Positions 1-9,000 of a stretch of DNA of 54,326 nucleotides are shown one piece after another. The stretch spans positions 1-54,326 of the forward strand of contig NZ_BMWD01000039.1 in NCBI RefSeq assembly GCF_014651055.1, written 5' to 3'. The position numbers were made by a program, and so were the translations under genes. Within the stretch, counting starts at the first letter, position 1. Every line of letters begins with the position of its first letter. The DNA comes from Streptomyces fructofermentans. Lineage in GTDB: Bacteria > Actinomycetota > Actinomycetes > Streptomycetales > Streptomycetaceae. The notes beneath the pieces were generated by a model that worked only from the letters and a program-made list of their open reading frames with translations, was not told the DNA's origin and did not search any database.

Positions 1-369
1 GCCGGTGCGCGGGCGCGCGGCGCGGGGGGCGTCGTGGGGGCGGACGGTTCGCGCGGTGCGGCGGACCGGCGGCGGGCGGTCGGCGCCGGAGTGCGCCGGG
101 GGGCCGCCCGGGCCCGGTGACGGCCGTGCGCGGCCGGCCCGCCGTTGACGTTGACGCGACCTGCCGTGCGGCAGGACACGGCCCGGCCGGCGACAGCGCC
201 GTCCCGCCGGACCCGCATCGCCGCAGCACACCGGTGCTGCGCAGCAAGAAGGCCGACCGCCGCCCGCGCGGGCACGGCACCACCCCCCACGACAGGTGCA
301 TGCCGCACGAGGGCTGGGGTGCCGGCCGTCCCGCCGGTTTCCGACGTCCCGTTGCCCAGGAGGCAGCAC
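1..369. other. Left-edge non-coding stretch
   Basis: No convincing gene is seen here. Open frames run through it but have no ribosome binding site or recognisable protein, and they only extend the TetR-type gene backwards. It probably holds the promoter of that gene; no clear -35/-10 pair could be picked out. Confidence 0.5.
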
Positions 370-1065
370 ATGGTCAAACAGGAGCGAGCCGCCCGCACGC
401 GGCGTGCGCTGATCCGGGCCGCGGCCGAGGTGTTCGCCGAGAAGGGCTTCGTCCCGGCCTCGCTGGGCGCCATCAGCAAGCGGGCCGGAGTCAGCAACGG
501 GGCGCTGCACTTCCACTTCGCGAACAAGGGCGTCCTCGCCGAAGCCGTCGAGGCGGAGGCCGCCGAGACCGTCCGCCGGCTCACCCGGGCGGCCCGGGCC
601 CGCCAGGACAGCTCCCTGCAGGCGGTGGTCGACGCCACCCACGAACTCATGGGCGGCCTGGCCCGGGACGCCGTCGTACGCGGCGGGTTCGCACTCGCCG
701 GCGACATCGCGCGCCGCACCGGGTCCCCACTGCGACGCGAGTGGCAGCGCTGGGTCGAGGACAGCCTGCGCCGGGCCGAACGCGGCGGTGCGCTCGCAAA
801 GGGCGTGTCCGCGGCGGACGCCGCCCGCGTCGTCGTCGCCGCCACCGTCGGCCTCGAGGCCCTCGGCGCCGAGAACGCCGCCTGGCTGTCCCGGCAGAGC
901 GTCACCCGCCTGTGGGAGGTACTGCTGCCACGGCTCGCCGACCGCCAGGACCTGTCCGAGCTGGTGTGCGCGGGCTCCCGCCCGCCCGCCCCGCTCCCGC
1001 CCGGCCGCACCGCCCCCGACACCCTGGCCGAAGCGGGCCGATGTCCCACCCCGGAAACCCCCTGA
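370..1065 (+). CDS. TetR-family regulator, gamma-butyrolactone-receptor-like
   Basis: A 231-residue one-component DNA-binding repressor of the TetR family. The N-terminus (MVKQERAARTRRALIRAA, then VSNGALHFHFANK at about residues 40-52) is the helix-turn-helix typical of ArpA/ScbR-like gamma-butyrolactone receptors. The C-terminal half is a helical ligand/dimerisation region, ending in a Pro-rich tail. The ATG at 370 was chosen because AGGAGG (358-363) lies 6 nt upstream; longer in-frame starts lack a site. Such receptors commonly sit at the edge of specialised-metabolite clusters and repress a SARP gene until a butyrolactone appears. The SARP gene at 3067 is the obvious candidate target (inference). 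No butyrolactone synthase (AfsA-like) gene is in the window. A generic TetR repressor is the alternative. Confidence 0.9.
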   Translation: MVKQERAARTRRALIRAAAEVFAEKGFVPASLGAISKRAGVSNGALHFHFANKGVLAEAVEAEAAETVRRLTRAARARQDSSLQAVVDATHELMGGLARDAVVRGGFALAGDIARRTGSPLRREWQRWVEDSLRRAERGGALAKGVSAADAARVVVAATVGLEALGAENAAWLSRQSVTRLWEVLLPRLADRQDLSELVCAGSRPPAPLPPGRTAPDTLAEAGRCPTPETP

Positions 1066-1189
1066 CCGGCCGCGATACCACCGGCGGGGAAACCCGGGAC
1101 GGCCACCGCCCCCACCCCCGCCGGCCCACCACCCCACCACACGCCCGTTCCTGACCACCCAGCACATACAGGTTGTGCGGTTTTCTTTC

Positions 1190-1219
1190 ACCGCCACCGC
1201 CACCGCCACCGCCACCGCC
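1190..1219. repeat. ACCGCC microsatellite, 5 copies
   Basis: Five perfect head-to-tail copies of the hexamer ACCGCC in non-coding DNA. Similar short-unit repeats recur through the window, both between and inside genes. Confidence 0.9.
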
Positions 1220-1707
1220 CGTCGGGCAGTGCCGGGCCGTGCCCGCCGGCGGCCCGCAGCGCCGCCGGCACCCGGCCGGCAACCGGCCGACACGCGGCTC
1301 GACATGCGTGTCGGCGCACGGGGTCCGCCTGCGGGCCGGTCCCGGCGCCGGTGCGTGGAACAGGCCGCCGCCCGTCCGCCCGCCGGACGCATCCGTCCCC
1401 GCCCCGTGCCCGTTTCGCACGATGCCCCGCCCAGGTTGCCGCTGCTCCCGGCCCACGAGGCAGCACACGCCGGTGGCCTCCAACGGCCCCTCGCGCCCGC
1501 CCCACCCCGTCCGGCCCCGACCCTGCCCGCCCCACCCCGTCCGGCCCACCCGCCCCACCCGTCCGGCCCCGACCGTCCGGCCTGTCCGCTCCGCCTGGCC
1601 TGGCCTGGTCGGGTCGGGTCGGGTCGGTCCGGTCCGGCGGGCGTGGGGGAGGGGTGTCCCGCGGCCGTCGTGACGGGGGCCGGGCGCGGCCCCTTCACGC
1701 CGCCTGT

Positions 1708-1740
1708 GCCCGTATCGGGCATCCGGCGCCCGATACGGGC
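1708..1740. other. 13-bp perfect inverted repeat, 7-nt loop
   Basis: Arms at 1708-1720 and 1728-1740 are exact reverse complements (core CCCGTATCGGG). It lies about 640 nt after the TetR-type gene and 1.3 kb before the SARP gene. It could be a factor-independent terminator without a T-run, or an operator; the sequence does not decide. Confidence 0.5.
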
Positions 1741-3066
1741 ATGACTCCGGGCGGAGAATGCGTCGAGTCCATCCGGCACCGCCGCGAACGGACCCGCCGC
1801 GCGCCTTCCGGACGGCCTTCCAACACGCTGTCGGACAGGACGAGTTGGTTTATCGCAGAAGTACATGGCATTGCCGCCGAACGGCATCCCGCTTTCACCC
1901 GGCACACCGATCGGCCCGTACGGCGAAAGCACGGCACCGCGCATTCACCGGTGCGCGTTTGTCCCCGTACGGGGGAACACGCCGCCCTTGTGCGAGAGCC
2001 GGGCCGGAAGCCGTACGTGAACAACTTTCATCTGTTGGCGCCGGGTCCGGCGAAAGCCCCGACCCGCGGGAACCGGGCCACCCCGGCCGGCCGTCGCAGC
2101 CGGTCCCGGACCCCTCCCGTCCGGCATCCGGACCCACCCCCGGACCGCCGCCGTCCGCCCTCCCCGGCCCGCACCGGACCGCCTCCCAGGGGCTGCCTTC
2201 GTCCGCCCTTTCGGAGCCCGTTCCCGCTCCGCCCTGTCCGCCTTCCGGACCGTGCCCGTCCCGGCCCCGGAGCGCGGTCCGGGGCCGCCCCCGGGCCCCT
2301 TCCCGGCCCTTTTGCCGGGCCGTGGCCGAGCCCTTTCCCGAGCCGTTGCCGGGCGTGTTCCGGGAAGGGCCCGGCGGTCCCGCTCCCCGGGTGCGGTCAC
2401 CGCCGCCGCCCTTGTCGGACCCGGCCCCGGATGCCCTCCGACCTCGTACGCCGTCCCCCTTTGCCGGCCGCCGGGGCAGACGCCCCGCCGGTGCGGTGCA
2501 GCCCCCGTCCGGACCCGCCCGGCAGGGCCCCGGACCGACCGGACCCCCGCCAGGACGAGAGCCCCCGCCCACCCCGCGACCCGGCGCGCCCGGGGCCGGC
2601 AGCGTGTCCGGCCACCGAGCAGGGCGCTGTCACGGACCGGGCGGAGCACCGCGCCCGGACCCGGCGCCCGGCTCGGCGCCGGGCTCGGTGCGGGGTCCGG
2701 CGCCGGGTTCGGGCGGAGGGTGGCGCGGCCGGGGGTGGAACCGGTGGTTCCGGCCAGTGCGGTCCCGGCCCGGCCGCACACCGGACCGGATCCTCGTGCA
2801 GTGTGAACGGATTCGGTGACGCCGTTCCCGTGTGCCGCGGCGGGATTCGCGGACCGGCCCGCACCACTGTTTCCAGCCGGGCATCCGGCAGTTGTGGGCT
2901 GTCTGCCGGGGGTTTTCCGTATTTCCCCTGGCTCGATTCACACGCCCTTTGAGGACTGCTCGAATGCCACTGAAGGAACCAGTGCTTCCGGGCCGGGTCC
3001 GGCTAGCGTGCCGTTCGCCGACGACTTTCCGCCATCGGGAGAGCCCGACGTCGAACGGAGGGAACC

Positions 3067-3888
3067 TTGGAGATTCAGGTTTTGGGTCCGCTGTGTGCCG
3101 CCGTGAACGGAGAGTCGATCGTCCCGTCCGCCGGGAAACCCCGGCAGGTACTCGCTCTGCTCGCCCTGTATCCGCGCCGCGTCATGCCGGTCTCGACGAT
3201 GATGGAAGAGATCTGGGGCACCGAACCGCCCCAGAGCGCGATGACCACACTCCAGACGTACATCCTGCAGCTGCGCCGCGGTCTGGCCACCGCGATGGGA
3301 CCCGACGCGCCCGGGGACGCCAAGGACGTCCTGGCCACCCGGCACGGCGGCTACCTGCTGCAGATACCGCCGGAGTCCGTGGACACCCACGCCTACGAAC
3401 GCCTGGTCGCCGAGGGCCAGGAGGCCTTCGAGGAGGGCGAGGACACCCGGGCCGCCCGCTGCCTCAGACGGGCCCTGGACCTGTGGCAGGGCCCCGCCCT
3501 GGTCGACGTGCGCCTCGGCCCGGTCCTGGAGATCGAGGTCATGCGGCTGGAGGAGTCCCGCCTGGTGACCGTCGAACGACGGATCGACGCGGACCTGCGA
3601 CTGGGCCGGCACACCGAACTCATCGCCGAACTCGCCGACCTGATCGCCCGTCACCCCCAGCACGAGGGACTGCACGCCCAGGCGATGGTCGCCCTGTACC
3701 GCTCCGGGCGGCAGGCCTCCGCCCTGGACGTCTTCCGCAAACTCAGGGAGGGCCTCATCGAGGGCCTGGGCGTCGAGCCCTCCCCCCAACTGCAACGCCT
3801 GCACCAGGCGATGCTCGCCGTCGACCCCGAACTCGACGTGACGGCCGGCCCCCGCCGCGGCTCCACCTTCGACCGCTACGCCGCCTGA
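3067..3888 (+). CDS. SARP-family transcriptional activator
   Basis: A 273-residue Streptomyces antibiotic regulatory protein (AfsR/DnrI/RedD type) and the probable pathway activator. An OmpR-like winged helix covers about residues 1-95 (opening MEIQVLGPL, with HGGYLLQIP at its end). It is followed by a bacterial transcriptional activation domain to about residue 250 (RCLRRALDLWQGPALVDV, ELADLIARHPQHEGLHAQ, YRSGRQASALDVF). Length matches the small SARPs; there is no ATPase module. The start is TTG at 3067 with GGAGGG at 3057-3062. No TTA (bldA-dependent) codon was noticed. Known SARPs bind TCGAG-type heptamers repeated every 11 bp ahead of target promoters; such a pair occurs upstream of the next gene (4313-4330). 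A strong hairpin follows the stop. Confidence 0.95.
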   Translation: MEIQVLGPLCAAVNGESIVPSAGKPRQVLALLALYPRRVMPVSTMMEEIWGTEPPQSAMTTLQTYILQLRRGLATAMGPDAPGDAKDVLATRHGGYLLQIPPESVDTHAYERLVAEGQEAFEEGEDTRAARCLRRALDLWQGPALVDVRLGPVLEIEVMRLEESRLVTVERRIDADLRLGRHTELIAELADLIARHPQHEGLHAQAMVALYRSGRQASALDVFRKLREGLIEGLGVEPSPQLQRLHQAMLAVDPELDVTAGPRRGSTFDRYAA

Positions 3889-3899
3889 CCCACCCGGCC

Positions 3900-3940
3900 C
3901 CGGGCCCCGGCCCCCTGCAACCCCGGGGGCCGGGGCCCGG
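3900..3940 (+). terminator. Hairpin terminator after the SARP gene
   Basis: Perfect 16-bp GC-only stem (3900-3915 with 3925-3940) and a 9-nt loop, starting 12 nt after the SARP stop codon. There is no T-run, as is usual for Streptomyces hairpin terminators. Confidence 0.7.
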
Positions 3941-4192
3941 CCACGAAACCCCCCATCCCCCAGCCCCAGCCCCCGAACTCAGCCCCCGAACCCAGCCCTC
4001 GACCCCCAACCCCCGGCTCCCGCGACTCCGGCCTCCGCGCCTTCGCGGGTTCGGGGTGCGGTAGTTCAGGGCTTCCGCGCTCCCGGCAGTACGAGAGCTC
4101 CGCCGCTTCCGGACTCCCGAGCCGCCGGGCTCCCGGTCGGTTGCCGCAGTACGGGAGCTGCGGACTCCCGGGCCGCCGCAGTACGAGCATTC

Positions 4193-4240
4193 CGGACTGC
4201 CGGACTGCCGGACTGCCGGACTGCCGGACTGCCGGACTGC
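4193..4240. repeat. Tandem octamer CGGACTGC, 6 copies
   Basis: Six perfect copies of an 8-bp unit between the SARP and thioesterase-like genes. The surrounding 4040-4270 also contains scattered near-repeats built from CAGTACGRGAGCT and GGACTCCCG. No open frame with a ribosome binding site covers it. Upstream of an SARP-type promoter it would alter spacing if it expands or contracts. Confidence 0.9.
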
Positions 4241-4312
4241 CGGAGTACGGGAGTGCGGGAGTAGGGGAGTCCGGGGGTTCAGGCTGCGGGGGTGTCGGGC
4301 CTCGGTCCGGTC

Positions 4313-4330
4313 TCGAGCGGGAGTCGAGGC
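4313..4330 (+). promoter_or_regulatory. Putative SARP-binding direct repeats
   Basis: TCGAGCG at 4313 and TCGAGGC at 4324 are exactly 11 bp apart, the one-helical-turn spacing known for SARP heptamer boxes. A poorer TCGGCGA follows at 4334. They lie about 60 bp upstream of the thioesterase-like start codon and one gene downstream of the SARP gene itself. Binding is inferred; no good -10 sequence could be assigned. Confidence 0.55.
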
Positions 4331-4388
4331 GGTTCGGCGATGCTCGCACTTCGCCCCGCGGTACCGGGGGCGCACCGAGGAGGATGAC

Positions 4389-5141
4389 ATGCCGGACGAA
4401 CAGCCAGTGCGGCTGCACTGTTTCGCGCACTCCGCCGACGGCGTCCACGTCTTCGACGACTGGACGGCCGGCGTGGGACCCGGGGTCGAACCGGTCCCGG
4501 TCCTCCTGCCGGGCGGCGCGGCCCGGCGCGGCGAACCCCGCACGACCACGCATCGGGCACTGCTCGCCGAACTGCTGCCCCGGTTCACCGCCCCGCACCC
4601 GGCCCCCTACGTCCTGTACGGGCACGGGCTGGGCGCGCTGATGGCGCTCACCGTCACGCGCGCCCTGCACGAGGAGGGCCTGCCGGGCCCCGCGCTCCTG
4701 GCCGTCGGCGCCTGCTCGCTCACCCACCTGCCCGACGGACTGCCCGACGTCCGCCGGGCGAGCGACGACGAACTGCTGCACGTCCTGGGCGGCCGGGGCG
4801 CCGTGCCGCCCGGCAGCGACGAGGGCATCTGGCTGCGCGCCGCGCTGCCCGTACTGCGCGCCGACCTGGAACTGGCCCAGTCCCTGCACGAGGCGGCCGA
4901 CCGCCCGACGACGGCCGGCCCGCTCACCACCCCGGTCCTCGTCGTCGCCTCCCAGGGCAACCCCCTGGCCCCGCCCTCGGTGGCCGACGGCTGGCGCGCA
5001 CGCACCCAGGGACCCACCTGGGTGCGTACCGTGCCCGGCCGCCACTTCTTCGTACGCGGCGGCCGTGAACTGCCCCGGCTCCTGGGCCGCGCCTGCCGCG
5101 TCGCCCGCCGGCTCGCGAAACAGCCCGCACCGGTCGGCTGA
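4389..5141 (+). CDS. Type II thioesterase-like protein lacking the catalytic Ser
   Basis: A 250-residue alpha/beta-hydrolase of the GrsT/RifR type II thioesterase family, which normally clears mis-primed carrier proteins in PKS/NRPS systems. It keeps the family outline (LHCFAHS at residues 9-15, VLYGHGLGALMAL at 75-87, GRHFFV near 217-222), but the nucleophile elbow G-H-S-x-G reads G78-H79-G80-L81-G82, with codon GGG where Ser is expected. The Asp of the GxxDPL motif is Asn191 (SQGNPLAPP). Only His219 of the triad remains. It is therefore probably a pseudo-hydrolase, perhaps a binding or scaffold protein. The start is supported by GAGGAGG at 4377-4383. SARP-type boxes lie upstream and an NRPS-like gene follows, so the two probably work together (inference). 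Confidence 0.85.
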   Translation: MPDEQPVRLHCFAHSADGVHVFDDWTAGVGPGVEPVPVLLPGGAARRGEPRTTTHRALLAELLPRFTAPHPAPYVLYGHGLGALMALTVTRALHEEGLPGPALLAVGACSLTHLPDGLPDVRRASDDELLHVLGGRGAVPPGSDEGIWLRAALPVLRADLELAQSLHEAADRPTTAGPLTTPVLVVASQGNPLAPPSVADGWRARTQGPTWVRTVPGRHFFVRGGRELPRLLGRACRVARRLAKQPAPVG

Positions 5142-6083
5142 CCCCGCCCCGGCACACCGACCCCCGGCGCCCCGCACCGCCCCGTCACCGGGTCGGCCGC
5201 CCGCCCCAGCCGTCCTCCAGCCGTCCCGCACCCGCCCCGGCCCGCCCGGGACGTGCCGGACTCCCGGCGAACAGGCCGCGGACAGACGCTGGATGGGCCG
5301 GGGACGGGGAGCCGACCGTCGGCTACGACCCTCCACCCGGCTACGACCCTCCACCCGGCTACGACCCTCCACCCGGCTACGACCCTCCACCCGGCTACGA
5401 CCCTCCACCCGGGTACGGCCGTCCACCCGGGTACGGCCGTCCACCCGGGTACGGCCGTCCACCCGGGTACGGCCGTCCACCCGGGTACGGCCGTCCACCG
5501 CAGGGCCGTTGCCGTCACCCGGCGGCCGGACGTCGCACCCGGACCGGGGCCCGAGCGGCGGACGCGGCACCCCACGGCGGCCCGTCCGCCCCCGCAACGA
5601 CCTGGCCCGGCCACCCTTGTTGCCCTCACCGGCCGTGAGCCACCGCCGCACGCGCACACCCCGCGCCCCCCCCGCACCGGGCCCGGCACCGCCCCCGCCC
5701 CGGGCCCGCTCCCGTCCGGGGCCGGACCGTCGCAGGCCGCACCGCACGGGAGCGGGCCCCGAGGGAGCCCGCCGTTCTCGGACACCGCTCGCGCACCGCT
5801 GCACACCCGCTAGGGAACCCGACTTCGAGCCCGTACGGCCCCTAGCGTGTTCATACCGGCCGTTGTCGGACCGGACGGAGCACACGGCACGAACACCGGA
5901 CCCCGGCACCTGCCCCGGCACGGACCCCGGCGGACCGGACGGACCGACCGTGCGGTGCCCAGGCAGGCAGAACAAGCAGAACAGGCAGAACGGGCCGGAC
6001 TGGGCAGAACAGGCAGAACGGGCCGGACTGGCAGAACGGGCCGGACTGGCAGGACTGGCAGGGCAGGCAGGAGGAGGCCGGTA
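5142..6083. other. Intergenic region with minisatellite and possible promoter
   Basis: No supportable gene over 940 bp; open frames on both strands here are reading-frame echoes of the minisatellite at 5320-5499. CCTAGCGTG at 5841-5849 resembles a Streptomyces -10 region. TTCGAGC ends 12 bp upstream of it, which could be a single SARP-type half box. The 14-bp stretch 5817-5830 is identical to 27837-27850. Repeated GGCAGAACGGGCC-like units occur at 5965-6065, just before the NRPS-like start. Confidence 0.5.
5320..5499. repeat. 18-bp minisatellite, 10 copies in two sequence blocks
   Basis: Ten contiguous 18-bp units: five of CGGCTACGACCCTCCACC (5320-5409) followed by five of CGGGTACGGCCGTCCACC (5410-5499). 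Each block is internally homogeneous, which suggests two separate rounds of tandem duplication from founder units that had already diverged. It is non-coding by position, although 18 bp would keep frame. Confidence 0.95.
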
Positions 6084-9000
6084 ATGGGGGAGAGTACGCA
6101 CGGCCCGGACCGGCATGCCGGTGTCCCGCCCGCGGCAGACCGTACCGGGGGCCGGACAACAGCCCGGACCGCAGCCCGTACCGAGGGCCGGTCCGGAGGC
6201 CGTGTGCCGTCACCCGACCCCGCGTCCGTCCGGCCCTTCCCCGACGCGCCGGGGTTCGTCGTCGTGGACCCCGGGGCCCCGCCGTACGAGGCGCCCTGGG
6301 ACCTGGAACTGCGCGGGCCGCTGGACGCCGCCGCCCTGGAACACCTCCTGGACGCACTCGGCGACCCGGGCCCCGACGAGCGGGACCGCAACGCCTGGCG
6401 CCACCGGTTGCTGCGGCACGGGCCCGACCACCACACCCTGCGGCTGTCGGCGCCGCAGGGGGCGTTCGACGCCCTGGTCCCGGGCCGGATCGCCGACCGG
6501 CTCACCGAGCCCGCGCCGGTCGCGGACCGCCCGTGGACCCCTGCCCAGTACGCGGCCCTGGCCCGGGAGCCCGGCTACGGGGCGGTGCTGATCGCGGCGG
6601 GGGCCCAGTTGGAACCGGCCGTGCTGCGCGCGGCCTGGCACACCGTCGCCGCCGCCCACCCCCAGCTCCGTCCGCACCCTGCCCCGCCCACGCCCCCCGC
6701 GGACGCACCTGCCGCCGCGACCCCCTCCTCCGAAGGACGCGCGCACGACCCGAACAGGGAAGACGGCCACGACAAGCGGGAAGGAGGCGAAGGGGGCGAA
6801 GGAGGTGAAGGGAGTGTTGGGGGTGTGGGGTGCCTGGACCCTGTGGTGGAGGGGGAGTTCACCGGTGAGGACGGCTTCGCCGCAATCCTGGAGCGCACCG
6901 GCCGCACCCTGGACCCGCGCAGCGGTGCCCGGGCGCGGCTCCTGCTCGCCCGGGACCGCCGGCCGGGCGGGCCCCGTGCCGACCGGCTCGTCCTGCTCGT
7001 CCACGAGGCCGCCGCGGACGCCGCGTCCTGGCGGATCCTGCTCGACGACCTGAACTCCGCGCTCGGCGCGGCCACCGCCGGACGCAGGCCCCGGCCCCGG
7101 CGGTCCCAGCCGGACCCGCTGCCCGGCTGGGTCGCCGAACTGCGCCAACTGGCGGGCGACTTCACCGAGGCCCAGCACTGGAGGCGGGTTGCCGAACGCC
7201 GGCGCCACGCGGCGGACCCCCGCCGCAACGCCCGCCCGGCCCCGGGCGGGCCACCCGACGCCCACCCGTGCGCGCAGGCCCCTACCGGCGCCGCCTGGTG
7301 CGTCCTCCCCGACACCGCGGGCCCGGACCGGGACCCGCACCCCGACCGCACCCCGGACCCTCCCACCACCGGTCCCGCCACCGACCGCGCCCCGGACCCT
7401 CCCGCCACCGGCCGCGCAGCGCACCCGGCCACCGGAACGACCGCCGCCCCACCCGCCGGTGCGGGCGTCGGTCCACCCGCCGGTCCGGGCGGCGGGGCGG
7501 CAACCGGCCCTCCCGCCGGTCCGGTTGCCGCTCCCGGTATCGCTTCCGGCACCCGGCCCGCCGCCATCGCGGACGCCACCGCCAGTGCCGCCACCGCGGG
7601 CATCGCCGCCGCCGGCCCCGACGCACGGAGCGATACCGCTCCCGGAACCGGAACCGCTCCCGGAACCGGAACCGCTCCCGGCTTCGGGACCGCTCCCGGC
7701 TCCGGGTCCGGCACGGTCCGGCACAGTGGTTTCGTCCTGGACCGGGACCTCACCGGGCGGATCACCCACACCCTGGCCCGGCGGCTCGCGCTGACCACCG
7801 GGCAGGTACTGACCGGTGTGTTCGCCCTGGCGATGGCCCGCTGGCAGCGGTGCGACGAGGCAGGCTTCGACGTACGCGGCGACCCGCGGGCAGGCCACCG
7901 CGCCCTGCACGGCCTGGTGGGCCGCCTCACCGACCCCTACCCGGTCCAACTGGCTCTGGCGGTCAACCGCCCCGATGCCCTGGGCCGGTTGACCGCGCTG
8001 GCCGGCGCGCTGGCCGCCGCGCCCGGCCGGGCCGCGGGCGGGGCCGGGTTCGGGGCCTGCCGCGAGTGGAGCTGCGATGCGTCCCTGCGCCGCGCCCTGC
8101 GCGAACTGCCGCCTGCCCGAGTCTGCCTGAGCCTGGACGACGCGGACGGCCCGCTGCCCGGCGGCGCCCGCCCCGTGCCCGGACACCCGCCGGGCCGCCC
8201 CGCACACCCCCTGTTGGTACGGGCCCATGTCGTCGACGGCAGGCTCCACATCGGCCTCGAGCGGGTCGAGGACCGTCCGGGCGGTGTCACCGGCACCGAC
8301 GCGGCCGCCCTCGCCCGACATCTGCAGGACCTGCTGGGCGAGTTGGCCGCAACGCCCGTCACCCCGCTCCCGCCCGTCTTCCGCGCCACCCCCCAGCAGG
8401 CCGCACTGCACACCGGGGGCGACGCACGGCCGGGCACCGGACGCCATGTCGAGCAACTGCTGTGGCTGTGGCACGGCCCGCTCGACACCCGCCGCTTCGC
8501 CGCCTCCTGGCAGGCGGTCTTCGACCGCGAGTCGGTACTGCGCACCGCGTTCACCGGCGACGGCGAACCCCTGCTGACCGTGCACGAGGACATCACGCCC
8601 GAGATCACCCGCCGCGTCGTCCACCACGGCGACCGGGTGCCCTTCCTGGAGTACGACCGGCTGCGCGGCTTCGACCTGTGCCGGCCCGCCGCGCTGCGCC
8701 TGACCCTGCTGGAGACCGCGCGCGGCCCCTGGGCCGGCCCACCGGTACCCACCCGGATCGTGCTCACCTACCACCGGGCGCTGCTCGACACGTGGAGCGC
8801 GCACCTGCTGCTGCGCACGTTCTACCGCGCCTACCTCGCCGGCGGCACCCTGCCCGGCGGCGAGCGCCGACCCGACCTGCGCGACTACACCGCCTGGGTC
8901 GCCGCCCAGGACCCCGCCACCGCTGTCGGACCGTGGACCGTGCATCCCCCGCCCGACGACCGCCTCGACCCGCGCCCGACGCCCCTGCCCGGTAGGGCGG

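Larger units (their letters stand above)
1066..3066. other. 2-kb intergenic region before the SARP gene
   Basis: No supportable gene. The many overlapping open frames are Pro/Arg/Gly-rich shadows of high GC content. The section 1840-2040 is less GC-rich than its surroundings and looks more like regulatory DNA. It contains an ACCGCC microsatellite and a 13-bp inverted repeat (listed separately). Just upstream of the SARP gene, TAGCGT at 3004-3009 resembles a Streptomyces -10 box, without a convincing -35. Confidence 0.5.

Noticed and set aside
1351..2952. Open frames of up to 533 codons in the gap before the SARP gene
   Set aside because: Pro/Arg-rich composition, all frames equally open, no ribosome binding site and no similarity; treated as non-coding.
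5320..5499. CRISPR array
   Set aside because: The 18-bp units are directly contiguous with no unique spacers, and no cas genes are present.
3876..6116. Long - strand open frame across the thioesterase-like gene and the minisatellite
   Set aside because: It overlaps a clearly coding + strand gene, its repeats only reflect the 18-bp units, and it has no start signal.
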